A stretch of 64,000 nucleotides of DNA from Cohnella herbarum (GTDB lineage: Bacteria > Bacillota > Bacilli > Paenibacillales > Paenibacillaceae): positions 8,109,001 through 8,173,000 of the forward strand of contig NZ_CP051680.1 of assembly GCF_012849095.1 (NCBI RefSeq). The letters run 5' to 3'. The translations under genes and the position numbers were made by a program. A model generated the notes under the pieces. The model was not told the DNA's origin. It worked only from the letters and a program-made list of their open reading frames with translations, and did not search any database. Positions 42,997 through 51,921 of the stretch are shown here, piece by piece. Every line of letters begins with the position of its first letter. Within the stretch, counting starts at the first letter, position 1.

Positions 42997-43834
42997 TGGT
43001 TCTATTCGTAGATCGTTAGGCACCGTCGGCACCTATGCGACTCTGAGCGTCATATCGTTAATCATGATTATTCCGTTTCTGTGGATGATCTCGACTTCCT
43101 TTAAGGAACCGCAGAAGATTTTCACGTATCCGCCGCAATTGATTCCGACGACGTTCAGATTCGAGAACTATGCCGACGTATTCAAGCTCATTCCGTTCGA
43201 GTGGTTTTACTTTAACAGCGTCTATATCGCCTTCTTGGTCGTGGGGGGGACGGTATTCTTCGCTTCGCTTGCCGGTTATGCGTTCGCCAGAATCCCGTTC
43301 GCGGGCAGAAATTTCGTGTTCTTGATCTTGCTGAGCGCGATGATGATCCCGCATGAAGTAACGGCGATTCCGATGTTCCTGTTCATGCGCGAGCTGGGCT
43401 GGATCGATACGCATTTGCCGCTGATCCTCCTTCCGATATTCGGAGCGGGCGGCGTATTCGGCATCTTCGTGATGCGGCAGTTTTTCATCACGATTCCGAA
43501 GGAATTGGAAGAAGCCGCGATGATCGACGGCTGCAACCGGTTCCGCATTTACGGACAGATTATGATTCCGATCGCTAAGCCCGGTCTGGCTACCTTAACG
43601 ATCTTTACTTTCGTGACGAATTGGAACGAATTTTTCGATCCGCTCATCTTCATTAATACCCGTAATTTGATGACGTTGCCTCTGGGTTTGTCCTTGTTTA
43701 CGGATGAAGTAGGTACGGCGTGGCACCACTTAATGAGCGCGACGGTCATGGCGACCGTGCCGCTATTGATCATCTTTTTCTTGGCGCAGCGCCAGTTTAT
43801 CGAAGGCGTTGCGATGACGGGGTTAAAAGAATAG
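42980..43834 (+). CDS. CUT1 sugar ABC transporter permease (second importer, MalG-type)
   Basis: 284-aa permease, start ATG behind AAAGGTGGG within the end of the previous gene. Six membrane segments; EAA loop around residue 185 (ELEEAAMIDGCNRFRIYGQ, IPIAKPGLATLT). C-terminus QRQFIEGVAMTGLKE is characteristic. It is followed after 20 bp by the FAD oxidoreductase gene. Confidence 0.92.
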   Translation: MKATHNGSIRRSLGTVGTYATLSVISLIMIIPFLWMISTSFKEPQKIFTYPPQLIPTTFRFENYADVFKLIPFEWFYFNSVYIAFLVVGGTVFFASLAGYAFARIPFAGRNFVFLILLSAMMIPHEVTAIPMFLFMRELGWIDTHLPLILLPIFGAGGVFGIFVMRQFFITIPKELEEAAMIDGCNRFRIYGQIMIPIAKPGLATLTIFTFVTNWNEFFDPLIFINTRNLMTLPLGLSLFTDEVGTAWHHLMSATVMATVPLLIIFFLAQRQFIEGVAMTGLKE

Positions 43835-43854
43835 ACATAGGGAGTGGTTATACA

Positions 43855-45195
43855 ATGGCGAAAATATTGGAAGCGGACGTTATCGTCGTCGGGGGAGGTC
43901 CTGCGGGAATTACCGCGGCGATAGCAGCGGGACGGCAAGGCGTGAAGACGATTCTGGTGGAACGGTACGGTTTCGTCGGCGGAATGTCTACGGCGGCGAT
44001 GGTGTATCCTTGGATGACGTTCCATGCCGATAGCGGCGAGCAGGTCATTAAAGGCATCGCGCAAGAAATCGTCGATCGCCTGCAAGAGCGCGGCGGTTCT
44101 CCCGGTCATCTCAGGGACACGGTCGGTTTCGTGCATACGGTGACGCCATATCATCCTGAAATCTATCAAGTGGTCGCGATGGATATGTTACGGGAAGCCG
44201 GAGTCAAGCTGCTGCTGCATAGCTTCGTAGACGAGGTGGAAACTTCGGACGGAACGATTCAATCGGTTCGGATAACGACCAAGTCCGGCAAGATGGAATT
44301 GAAGGGCAAAGTATTCGTCGACACGAGCGGGGATGCGGACGTTGCTTATTTGTCGGGAACGGAAACCCTTCAAGGACGGGACGGAGATCTTCAGTCGCAG
44401 CCGATGACGATGAAATTCAGAATGCGCGGCGTCGATCTGGCCAAAGTCAAACAATACATGATCGACCATCCGGAAGATTTCTATAAGAAGACGCCGGTGA
44501 AGGAACTTCCCGAGCTTCCGTTAACGGGCGTGTGCGGCTTCTACTCGCAGTGGAAGGCGGCCGAAGTTCCGATCAATCGCGATCAAGTGCTGTTCTTCAC
44601 CGGTCCTGCGGATGATGAAGTTCTGATCAACTGCACGAGGGTGCAAGGGCTGGACGGCACGAACGTCGAGGATCTGACGCAGGCGGAAGAAGAAGGCCGG
44701 AAGCAGGTACTGATGATGTCGGAGTTTCTGAAGAGAGACGTGCCGGGCTTCGAGAAGGCTTCCATATCGGCCGTCGGGACGCAGATCGGCATTCGCGAAA
44801 CGAGACGGATCGTTGGCCATTACGCATTGACCAAGGAAGACGTGGTCGCGGGACGGAAGTTCGAAGATACGATCGCCAGAAGCGGATATCCGATCGACAT
44901 CCACGATCCGTCCGGGAAAGGCGTAACCGCATCTTGGATCGCTGGCGACGGAACATACGATATTCCGTATCGCTGCTTGGTGCCGAACAAGACGCGCAAT
45001 CTGTTGGCGGCGGGAAGATGCATTTCCACGACGCACGAAGCGTTGGCGACAACGAGGCTGACGCCAAGCTGCATGGCAACGGGCCAGGCTGCCGGTACGG
45101 CCGCCGCGTTATCGGTTCTTGCGAACGTAGCTCCTATCGACGTGGATATTCGGCAACTGCAGGATGCTTTGAAGAAAGAGAAGGCTTGTTTATAA
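43855..45195 (+). CDS. FAD-dependent oxidoreductase (PF12831-type)
   Basis: A 446-aa flavoprotein; ATG 43855 behind GGGAGTGG (an in-frame extension to 43720 lies inside the permease). The N-terminal dinucleotide fold is ADVIVVGGGPAGITAAIAAG, with LVERYGFVGGMSTAAMVYP next, the pattern of the FAD-dependent family often found beside sugar importers in Paenibacillaceae. FVDTSGDADVAYLSG (about 155) and NLLAAGRCISTTHEALATTR (about 380) complete the FAD site. No membrane or export signal. As last gene of the importer operon it probably oxidises the imported sugar or a derivative; the acceptor is unknown. Confidence 0.86.
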   Translation: MAKILEADVIVVGGGPAGITAAIAAGRQGVKTILVERYGFVGGMSTAAMVYPWMTFHADSGEQVIKGIAQEIVDRLQERGGSPGHLRDTVGFVHTVTPYHPEIYQVVAMDMLREAGVKLLLHSFVDEVETSDGTIQSVRITTKSGKMELKGKVFVDTSGDADVAYLSGTETLQGRDGDLQSQPMTMKFRMRGVDLAKVKQYMIDHPEDFYKKTPVKELPELPLTGVCGFYSQWKAAEVPINRDQVLFFTGPADDEVLINCTRVQGLDGTNVEDLTQAEEEGRKQVLMMSEFLKRDVPGFEKASISAVGTQIGIRETRRIVGHYALTKEDVVAGRKFEDTIARSGYPIDIHDPSGKGVTASWIAGDGTYDIPYRCLVPNKTRNLLAAGRCISTTHEALATTRLTPSCMATGQAAGTAAALSVLANVAPIDVDIRQLQDALKKEKACL

Positions 45196-45202
45196 GGAAG
45201 TG

Positions 45203-45246
45203 TAAATCCCGCGAAGCGCGCATTTCTGCGCGCTCGCGGGATTGTT
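45203..45246. terminator. Bidirectional terminator
   Basis: AATCCCGCGA and TCGCGGGATT, with an inner GCGCGC/GCGCGC stem, close the oxidoreductase operon and the convergent aldo/keto reductase gene. Confidence 0.88.
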
Positions 45247-45258
45247 GTCTTCATCGGG

Positions 45259-46245
45259 TTATAAAATGGCGTCAATCGCAGCTAGTTCTTCGGCAGTGAA
45301 GTTCAAATTGTTAAGCGCGGCAACGTTTTCCTCGATCTGGCTTACTCTGCTGGCTCCGACAAGGGCCGAAGTCACGCGGTTGCCGCGCAGCACCCACGCG
45401 ATAGCCATCTGCGCCAACGTCTGACCCCTAGCCGCAGCAATGTCGTTGAGCCGACGGGTTTTCGACAATACGTCGTCGGTAATATGCTCCGGTTTCAGGA
45501 AACGAATGCCGCTCCCCGCTCTCGAGTCGCTCGGTATGCCGGATAGGTACTTATTCGTCAGAAGGCCTTGAGCCAGCGGGAAGAACGCGATGCTTCCGAT
45601 GCCCTCTTCCGCTAGAAGGTCCAACAGTCCAGCTTCTACGGTGCGATCTAACATGGAGTAGGATGGCTGATGGATTAAGCAAGGCGTCCCAAGCTTACGC
45701 AAAACGTCGATCGCCGCTTTGGACTCGGCTTCATCGTAAGAGGAAATGCCGACATACAACGCTTTGCCCTGTCGTACGAGTAAATCAAGAGCTCCCATCG
45801 TTTCCTCGATCGGGGTGTTGGGATCCGGTCTATGATGATAATAGATATCGACGTAATCTAGCCCGAGGCGCTTTAAGCTCTGGTCCAAGCTTGCCACCAA
45901 ATATTTTTTGGACCCTTCGTCTCCGTAAGGCCCCGGCCACATATCCCATCCAGCTTTCGTCGAGACGATCACTTCGTCCCGATGGGAAGAGAAGTCCAGC
46001 TTAAGGATTTTGCCCAACGTTTCTTCCGAGGAACCGCCGGGCCAACCGTAGTTATTGGCGACGTCGAAGTGGGTGATCCCTAAATCGAACGCTCGTTGAA
46101 CCATTTCGCGGCAATTGTTAAACACGAAGCCGTCTCCGAAATTGTGCCATAGACCTAGGGAAATCGCAGGAAGCTTGAGGCCGCTCTTACCGCAACGGTT
46201 ATATTTCATTCCTTCGTATCTGTGCGCGTTAGGTTGATAATTCAT
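45259..46245 (-). CDS. Aldo/keto reductase (YghZ/L-glyceraldehyde-3-phosphate reductase-like)
   Basis: 328 aa from ATG 46245 behind TTGGAGGAA; the frame runs on upstream to 46326 without a ribosome site, overlapping the GH18 gene. The group signature includes YNRCGKSGLKLPAISLGLWH, HFDVANNYGWPGGSSEETLG (catalytic Asp, Tyr), STKAGWDMWPGPYG (Lys), YVDIYYHHRPDPNTP (His) and FFPLAQGLLTNKYL, all matching the YghZ/GpR type. Follows the discoidin-GH18 gene by 28 bp on the same strand, probably one operon, so it may belong to the ROK-controlled regulon. Confidence 0.88.
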   Translation of the reverse strand: MNYQPNAHRYEGMKYNRCGKSGLKLPAISLGLWHNFGDGFVFNNCREMVQRAFDLGITHFDVANNYGWPGGSSEETLGKILKLDFSSHRDEVIVSTKAGWDMWPGPYGDEGSKKYLVASLDQSLKRLGLDYVDIYYHHRPDPNTPIEETMGALDLLVRQGKALYVGISSYDEAESKAAIDVLRKLGTPCLIHQPSYSMLDRTVEAGLLDLLAEEGIGSIAFFPLAQGLLTNKYLSGIPSDSRAGSGIRFLKPEHITDDVLSKTRRLNDIAAARGQTLAQMAIAWVLRGNRVTSALVGASRVSQIEENVAALNNLNFTAEELAAIDAIL

Positions 46246-46273
46246 TTCGTATTCCTCCAAGGTGATCGATTTG

Positions 46274-47779
46274 TCAAGGGGTTCCGTTAATCCAATAATC
46301 CGCGAACCGTTGCGTTTCGGTTGCATCGTTCATAGAGCCGTCGAACCACCAAACTCCGGAACCGGCAACGCGCGCGCCTTCCATGATCGCGTCGTTAATG
46401 GCAATCGAATGGCTTTGCGCGTTCTCGTATGCTTGATGGGAGTCGGAAAGACTGTATTTTCCGGGACCCAAGGGGATAAGGGAGCAAGAAGCCGGCAATG
46501 CGCTGCTTATTCGCTTAATGTTCTCTTTGATCGCGAGCTTATAATTCGTCTCGTTCGTCGTAGAGGGGTTGGACGGATAAGGAGCGGAGGCCAAGTCAGC
46601 CGTATCGTAATCCATCATGACGATCATATCCAGCAGGGCTCCGAACTGCGCGATTTCGTTATCCGGCATGTAAGCGGCGAAAGGGTTACCGTCAATCGAC
46701 AGATTCTTGTTCGGACCGATAGCGGTTCTTACTTTCTGAATCAATTCCCGATAATCGGAGCTTGGCGTGCCTGCCGTAACCGGTTCAAAGTCGAGATTGA
46801 TTCCGTCGAGTCCGTAATAATTGACGAGGAAAGCGCAATGGGCGGCTATCGCATCATGCATATCCGATTTCGAAACCGAAGGCGTATGCAAGACATTGTT
46901 GCGGTCCGTAAATGGCAAAGCTTGAACATGCAGCCACTTGTTGCCGTTAACGACACCGATCAATTTCATTCCGGGGGCGTATTGCCGGGATTTGTCGACC
47001 CAGTTCTGCAACTCGTCGTAGGCGTACCAACTCATCGTTCCGTCGATCTGCTGGCCGAGAGTGTCCTCGAATTGTCCTGTGGCGGCATCCTTGTCGAAGA
47101 AACCGACGTCTATCATTTGGTATTTGATTTTATATGCGTTCATCTTGCCGATTACGTTTTGGATAAAGGCATCGGTCTGGGGCGCCATCACCCATTCCGG
47201 ATTCGTGAAGGTGACGTTGTTCGAGCGATTGGCATTGTCAACGGTCCAAGCTTCAACTTCGACATAATGATTGTATGCATTGACACTGCTGCCGTTGGAG
47301 TAGATTCGGAGGTATCTTGCTTTGACCGGATTAAAGGAGATTTTTTTTCCCGCCGCGGATTCGGCATATTCGGCATCCGTGCCCGCGCCTTGACCGGAGC
47401 TGTTATCCGCATCATTGTTAAATATGGTCACGGAGCTCGAGAATGCGGAGCTATCGGATAATTTTACGATGACGTCCTTGTAAGTTCTGCTATCCGCAAA
47501 GTAATGCCAGATTGCAATTTTGTTTAAATAATAACTCGCACCGAAATCGATCTGTATGTATTTCTTACCGCTGCCAGCCTCGGTGAACAAATTGCTGTCG
47601 TTGCTTAATCCGTCCGTTGAGCGCAAGGCGTTCGTCAACGTTGCGTTAGAGCTGGGAGTTTTGCCTGCGGCAACGTTCTGAGTCGCCGCTTGAGCCGGCC
47701 GAATTCCAATCAAACTCGTTGAAACTAGCATCAATGCCATTGCTGCAATTAGAAGCGGCTTAAAAGATAATTTACTCAT
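46274..47779 (-). CDS. Secreted discoidin-GH18 enzyme
   Basis: 501-aa exported glycosidase-like protein. Signal peptide (LLIAAMALMLVSTSLIG) ending at AQAA. A discoidin/F5-8C-like carbohydrate-binding domain (about 35-180; KYIQIDFGASYYLNKIAIWH, RTYKDVIVKLSD, RYLRIYSNGS, YNHYVEVEAWT). A GH18-type TIM barrel follows (about 185-501), with YGLDGINLDFEP carrying the catalytic Glu and MIVMMDYD as the substrate Asp/Tyr strand. The third residue of the DGxDxDxE motif is Asn, as in YaaH/SleL-like GH18 enzymes. It is closely similar to the C-terminal part of the SLH protein at 54743. Likely cleaves beta-GlcNAc linkages (chitin-like, peptidoglycan or N-glycan). Start behind AAGGAGAGG. Confidence 0.83.
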   Translation of the reverse strand: MSKLSFKPLLIAAMALMLVSTSLIGIRPAQAATQNVAAGKTPSSNATLTNALRSTDGLSNDSNLFTEAGSGKKYIQIDFGASYYLNKIAIWHYFADSRTYKDVIVKLSDSSAFSSSVTIFNNDADNSSGQGAGTDAEYAESAAGKKISFNPVKARYLRIYSNGSSVNAYNHYVEVEAWTVDNANRSNNVTFTNPEWVMAPQTDAFIQNVIGKMNAYKIKYQMIDVGFFDKDAATGQFEDTLGQQIDGTMSWYAYDELQNWVDKSRQYAPGMKLIGVVNGNKWLHVQALPFTDRNNVLHTPSVSKSDMHDAIAAHCAFLVNYYGLDGINLDFEPVTAGTPSSDYRELIQKVRTAIGPNKNLSIDGNPFAAYMPDNEIAQFGALLDMIVMMDYDTADLASAPYPSNPSTTNETNYKLAIKENIKRISSALPASCSLIPLGPGKYSLSDSHQAYENAQSHSIAINDAIMEGARVAGSGVWWFDGSMNDATETQRFADYWINGTP

Positions 47780-47802
47780 AAAATCCTCTCCTTAATTTAT
47801 TT

Positions 47803-47851
47803 GAACACTGTACTAATTAATAAACTAAACGATTATGATTTCAATTGTCAA
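47803..47851 (-). promoter_or_regulatory. Promoter and candidate ROK operator of the discoidin-GH18 gene
   Basis: On the minus strand TTGACA (47846-47851) is a consensus -35, with TTAGTT 17 bp downstream as a weak -10. Over the -10 and start region lies TACTAATTAATAAAC (47811-47825) inside GAACACTGTACTAATTAA, a motif found again upstream of the GH3 and importer genes. This fits repression by the adjacent ROK protein. Confidence 0.55.
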
Positions 47852-47988
47852 TGCGGAATAATCACGCGAGGTTGAAACTTTGAGAGATAATGGATATTAT
47901 TAAAGAGTCCTGATTAATTGTTTGGCGTCTATAGGATTTAGAAACGGTTAACTAGACTAGCGATGCAACACTGAAAGGAAAAATAGCT

Positions 47989-49170
47989 ATGAAAGCACAA
48001 AAAGGCAATCTTCAGTTAATGAAAAAAATCAATTGTTCTCTTATTCTGCATATGCTGCTTCGGAACGGAAGCCTATCCCGGGCCGAAATCGCCCAAAGAT
48101 CCAAGCTTAGCGCAACGACGGTATCTACTTTGGTGGACGAATTAATCCAGCAAAATCTCATTGACGAAGTCGGCGAGAAGTCCTCTCCCGGAGCGGGACG
48201 TAAAGCGATCGCATTGGAAATCAGCCGCGATAAAGGGTATATCATCGGCATTTCGCTTGGGAATAATGAATTTCATAGCGCCTTATTAAACTTTCGAAAC
48301 GAAATCGTCTATGAATTTAAGTCGGAGGTCGTTAGAGGAAAAGAGGCCGTTTTGAAGTTCATGGTGGAGACGATTAACCGGCTCTTGGAATCGGAGATCG
48401 TTAAAGATCCGCTGCAAATCAAAGGAATCGCGATTTCCACGCCAGGCGTCATTAACGATACCGGCGAGATTATCTTCAAATCTACGCTGCTTCGGATCGA
48501 TAATCTGGAAATCAAGAGACTGCTCCGAAGAGAGTTCGACTATCCGGTTATTGTCGTGAACGATACGAAAGCAGCCGCCTACGCAGAATATTTCGTCGGG
48601 AACGTGCGATCGGAAAGCCTCTTTTTTCTATCTATGGATACAGGGATCGGCATGGCGCTTGTCATCGACGGGAAGGTCCATTCGGGATATGGAGGACTGG
48701 CCGGCGAGATCGGGCACATGTTGATTGATCCTTACGGTCAAAGATGCGAGGATTGCGGACAGATCGGATGCATTGCGATGGTTCTGACGGAGCCCGCCAT
48801 TCTGGAACATGCCCAACTATTGGCGAAGCAGCGTAAGTTGGAACGGATTCCGCTTACGTTCGACGAGTTGTTAGAGAGGTACGAGGAAGGGGAGGCATTG
48901 GCAGAAGAGACGATATCCAGAGTCAACTATCTTCTTGTCCATGCGCTTTCCGTATTTATTAACTTTATTAGCCCCGAGCTTGTCGTGCTGCACGGCTGGA
49001 TCCGGGATTCCGATAAATTCGTCGGCCAATTAAAAAAGGGGCTCGCGGAGTTTCCGTTCCCGTTGCCTTTTGACGAGAATAGAGTCGTTACCGCAACGTT
49101 CGGCGACAAAAACTTTATTATCGGCGCATCGACGCTCATGCTGCATAAAGTGTTCGAGGATTACTTTTAA
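47989..49170 (+). CDS. ROK-family transcriptional regulator (NagC/XylR-type)
   Basis: 393-aa repressor-type protein with an N-terminal winged helix-turn-helix (about 10-75; GSLSRAEIAQRSKLSATTVS) fused to a ROK sugar-kinase-like domain (about 85-390). GIAISTPGVINDTGEI and VNDTKAAAYAEYFVGN are conserved. The zinc/ROK signature GHMLIDPYGQRCEDCGQIGC is present, its last segment reading GCIAM rather than the usual GCLE. Start behind AAAGGA. Divergent from the discoidin-GH18 gene and upstream of a NagZ-like GH3, it probably represses both in the absence of an N-acetylhexosamine inducer. Shared AT-rich motifs near all three promoters support this. Confidence 0.9.
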   Translation: MKAQKGNLQLMKKINCSLILHMLLRNGSLSRAEIAQRSKLSATTVSTLVDELIQQNLIDEVGEKSSPGAGRKAIALEISRDKGYIIGISLGNNEFHSALLNFRNEIVYEFKSEVVRGKEAVLKFMVETINRLLESEIVKDPLQIKGIAISTPGVINDTGEIIFKSTLLRIDNLEIKRLLRREFDYPVIVVNDTKAAAYAEYFVGNVRSESLFFLSMDTGIGMALVIDGKVHSGYGGLAGEIGHMLIDPYGQRCEDCGQIGCIAMVLTEPAILEHAQLLAKQRKLERIPLTFDELLERYEEGEALAEETISRVNYLLVHALSVFINFISPELVVLHGWIRDSDKFVGQLKKGLAEFPFPLPFDENRVVTATFGDKNFIIGASTLMLHKVFEDYF

Positions 49171-49180
49171 TAAGGATCAG

Positions 49181-49221
49181 GTGCCTTTTTCGCCAGTGGC
49201 GAAAAAGGCGCTTTTTTTATG
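49181..49221 (+). terminator. Rho-independent terminator
   Basis: GCCTTTTTCGCC and GGCGAAAAAGGC pair perfectly around AGT, followed by CGCTTTTTTT. It separates the ROK gene from the GH3 promoter. Confidence 0.93.
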
Positions 49222-49291
49222 TTGACAATACCGCGAAGAGGATGTAAATTGATTTTATAATTAATTAGTAAAGAGTACGAATTAATTAAGC
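49222..49291 (+). promoter_or_regulatory. Promoter and candidate ROK operators of the GH3 gene
   Basis: TTGACA (49222-49227) and TAAATT (49245-49250) are 17 bp apart. Immediately downstream, TTAATTAGTAA and TTACGAATTAATTAA-type halves (49257-49291, arms TTAATT/AATTAA) form an inverted pair matching the TACTAATTAAT motif of the GH18 promoter. Position at the start point fits repression. Confidence 0.58.
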
Positions 49292-49331
49292 GAAGCAAAA
49301 CATCCTTTGTGCATTCGGAAGGGGAACGAAA

Positions 49332-50873
49332 ATGAAAGCGTTATCGCTGGAGCAAAAAGTAGGGTTAATGTGCGTGGTGGGGATGCCCTCCAAAGTGGTA
49401 ACGGATGAAGTGAGATCGACCTTGTCAAAGCTACGCTATGGGGGCTTGGGGTTATTCCCGCATAATTTCGATAACGAAAGCCAGCTCAAGAAAATTATCG
49501 CGGATCTTAACGAGTGGTCCGAATCGAATCCTCGGGGACTTAAGCCTTTCATGATCGGTATCGATGAAGAAGGCGGTTCGCTGGCGAACTTCACGGAATT
49601 TTACGCGGACGTACCCGGCAATCGGGCTCTTGGTCTTGCTAAGAATCCCCGGCTTGCCTATGAAAGCGGCCGACTCATCGGTAGTCAGCTTAATCATCTA
49701 GGTTTTATGTTGGACTGGGCTCCTGTTCTGGACGTTAACTCCAATCCGCTTAATCCCGTTATCGGAATACGCTCCTTCGGAGAGGACCCGAATCAGGTCG
49801 CGATATACGGAGCCGCATTCATTAAAGGGATGCGACGATCCGGAGTCGCTTGTACCGCCAAGCATTTTCCCGGACACGGGGATGTCGCGGCCGACTCGCA
49901 CGTCGAGATGCCTTCTTGCGACTTAACGTTGGAACAATTGTACGAGCAAGCGCTGCCGCCTTTCATTGCCGCTATCGAAGCGGGAGTCGATGCGATAATG
50001 ACGGCCCATATCTTATTTCCGAACATCCCGCAATCCGGATCGCTGCCGGCTTCCCTGTCTCCGTTTTTCATCGAACATCTGTTGAGGGACGAATTGGGCT
50101 TCGAAGGCGTAATTTGCACGGACGACATCGAGATGCAGGCGATTAAAAACAATTACGAGCCGGAGCAAATCGGAGTGTTAGCCGTTCTCGCCGGGAATGA
50201 CCAGATTATTATGTGTCATACGCGGGACTTCCAAGAGAAAGTGCGCGCGGGTATTATCGAAGCGGTTAGATCGGGCGCCATTTCCGAAGAGCGAATCGAC
50301 CGATCCGTTGAACGGATACGCAAGATGCAGGAAGCGATGGAGCACTACCGGGACAATGCGAATCCGATTCCTTCGAACTTATGGGAAGCCCACGCGGCTG
50401 AGATCGCGGAAGCCTCTATCGTCGTGCACCGCGATCCGGCAGGACTGTTGCCTCTTGACGGCCGGAAGTACGTTATGGTTATTCCGACGATGGAGAGGCT
50501 TACGCAAGCCGATACTACGTTCGATAAGAAGTTCATGCTAGAAAACTACTTGGGCGATCAGGGAATAGGAGTCGAGACGATTCGGATTTCGATGAATCCG
50601 ACAGAGCTGGAACAGCGCGTAGTCGAGAGCAGAATCGAACAGGCGGACGCGGTTATCCAGATTACGCGCAACGCCCATATTTTCACGAACCAACTGGATT
50701 TAGCGAATATTTGCGCTAACCGGAAGCCGCATATTTGCCTCGTGCTCAGAAATCCGTACGATGCCGACAGCTTACCCGAAGCCAGTTCCGTCGTGTTGAT
50801 CTGCTCCTCCGGAGACGGAAGCATGAAGGCTTTTGCGAAGAGATTTTCGGGCGCGCATGTTAACATTAAATAG
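49332..50873 (+). CDS. nagZ: GH3 beta-N-acetylhexosaminidase (NagZ-like)
   Basis: Cytoplasmic GH3 glycosidase of 513 aa, start behind GGAAGGGG. NagZ-type motifs: FMIGIDEEGGSLANFTEF (about 80), LDWAPVLDVNSNPLNPVIG (about 130), the diagnostic CTAKHFPGHGDVAADSH (about 175, the His/Asp acid-base loop) and VICTDDIEMQAIKN (about 260, catalytic Asp). An additional C-terminal domain (about 370-513) makes it longer than enteric NagZ. It would release terminal GlcNAc from imported oligosaccharides. Controlled with the LplB/YtcP-type importer and the GH18 enzymes by the ROK protein (inference). A second NagZ-like gene lies at 61783. Confidence 0.88.
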   Translation: MKALSLEQKVGLMCVVGMPSKVVTDEVRSTLSKLRYGGLGLFPHNFDNESQLKKIIADLNEWSESNPRGLKPFMIGIDEEGGSLANFTEFYADVPGNRALGLAKNPRLAYESGRLIGSQLNHLGFMLDWAPVLDVNSNPLNPVIGIRSFGEDPNQVAIYGAAFIKGMRRSGVACTAKHFPGHGDVAADSHVEMPSCDLTLEQLYEQALPPFIAAIEAGVDAIMTAHILFPNIPQSGSLPASLSPFFIEHLLRDELGFEGVICTDDIEMQAIKNNYEPEQIGVLAVLAGNDQIIMCHTRDFQEKVRAGIIEAVRSGAISEERIDRSVERIRKMQEAMEHYRDNANPIPSNLWEAHAAEIAEASIVVHRDPAGLLPLDGRKYVMVIPTMERLTQADTTFDKKFMLENYLGDQGIGVETIRISMNPTELEQRVVESRIEQADAVIQITRNAHIFTNQLDLANICANRKPHICLVLRNPYDADSLPEASSVVLICSSGDGSMKAFAKRFSGAHVNIK

Positions 50874-50890
50874 GAATTTTTAATAATAAG

Positions 50891-50924
50891 GACACTGTAC
50901 AAATAAAAAGTTAGCTGTTAAAAT
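50891..50924 (+). promoter_or_regulatory. Promoter with ROK-like motif upstream of the third importer
   Basis: TGTACA (50896-50901) and TAAAAT (50919-50924) are 17 bp apart. The -35 lies inside ACACTGTACAAATAAAAAG, which matches ACACTGTACTAATTAATAA at the GH18 promoter. Confidence 0.5.
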
Positions 50925-50955
50925 GAGGTAGAAAATTCATCGATGAGATACGAAC

Positions 50956-50969
50956 CGAAAACGGTTACA
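50956..50969 (+). promoter_or_regulatory. cre-like site upstream of the third importer
   Basis: CGAAAACGGTTACA matches 13 of 14 positions of TGWAARCGNTTWCA. It lies downstream of the promoter at 50896-50924, a roadblock-type position for CcpA. Confidence 0.5.
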
Positions 50970-50997
50970 ATTAGGTGTAACTGGAGGGGGAGCCCAT

Positions 50998-51900
50998 TTG
51001 AACAAACGGTTACGCAGGCAAATAGACATTCAATTGATGGTCGTTCCGGCAATCCTGTTTATCTTAATCTTTAGCTATATTCCGATGTATGGCACATTAA
51101 TGGCCTTTCAAGATTACAACATTTTCAAAGGGTTCTGGGAGAGTCCCTGGGTCGGCTTTAAACACTTTGAAATGTTCTTTCATTCGCCGGACTTCTGGCT
51201 GGTCATGCGAAATACCGTCGTGATCAGCTTGCTGAAGCTCCTCATCGGATTTCCCGCGCCGATATTGTTAGCGCTTATGCTGAACGAAGTCCGAAAGATG
51301 GCATTCAAGAGAATCGTGCAGACGATCAGTTACTTGCCGCATTTTATGTCTTGGGTTATCGTTGCCGGATTCACGATGTCGATGTTATCCACCGACAACG
51401 GAAGCATTAACATCCTTCTCCAGAAAGTAAATTTGATCGACGAGCCGGTTAACTGGTTATCGACGACGGAGTATTTCTGGGGAATCCTGATCAGCGCGAA
51501 CGTATGGAAGGAAATCGGCTTCGCATCGATTATTTACTTGGCGGCGATCTCCGGCGTAAATCCGGACATGTACGAAGCCGCATCGATTGACGGCGCCGGC
51601 AAGCTGAAGCAGATGTACCTGATTACGATTCCCGCCATCATGCCGGTCGTTATCATTTTCTTGATCCTGGCCATCGGCAACCTGCTTTCGGCGGGCTTCG
51701 AGGATATTTTGTTGCTGGCGACGAATCCGGCTCTCAGAGAAGTCTCGGACGTGCTGGACACTTACGTGTATCGGGTCGGAATCAAGAGCTCGAGATTTTC
51801 GTACGCAACCGCGGTAGGCTTGTACAAAGCGATCATTAGCATCGGATTGCTAACGGCTGCCAATCTCATCGCCCGTAGAACCGGAAACAGCTTATGGTAG
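50998..51900 (+). CDS. LplB-type ABC transporter permease
   Basis: 300-aa permease with a TTG start behind GGAGGGGG. It belongs to the LplB/YtcP/LipO-type system typical of Paenibacillaceae for complex oligosaccharides. Opening sequence RRQIDIQLMVVPAILFILIF, then LMAFQDYNIFKGFWESPWVG (family hallmark). Six membrane segments; EAA loop around residue 200 (DMYEAASIDGAGKLKQMY, IPAIMPVVI). C-terminus RRTGNSLW is characteristic. Confidence 0.94.
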   Translation: MNKRLRRQIDIQLMVVPAILFILIFSYIPMYGTLMAFQDYNIFKGFWESPWVGFKHFEMFFHSPDFWLVMRNTVVISLLKLLIGFPAPILLALMLNEVRKMAFKRIVQTISYLPHFMSWVIVAGFTMSMLSTDNGSINILLQKVNLIDEPVNWLSTTEYFWGILISANVWKEIGFASIIYLAAISGVNPDMYEAASIDGAGKLKQMYLITIPAIMPVVIIFLILAIGNLLSAGFEDILLLATNPALREVSDVLDTYVYRVGIKSSRFSYATAVGLYKAIISIGLLTAANLIARRTGNSLW

Positions 51901-51921
51901 AACAAAAAGCGAGGGTTGTCG

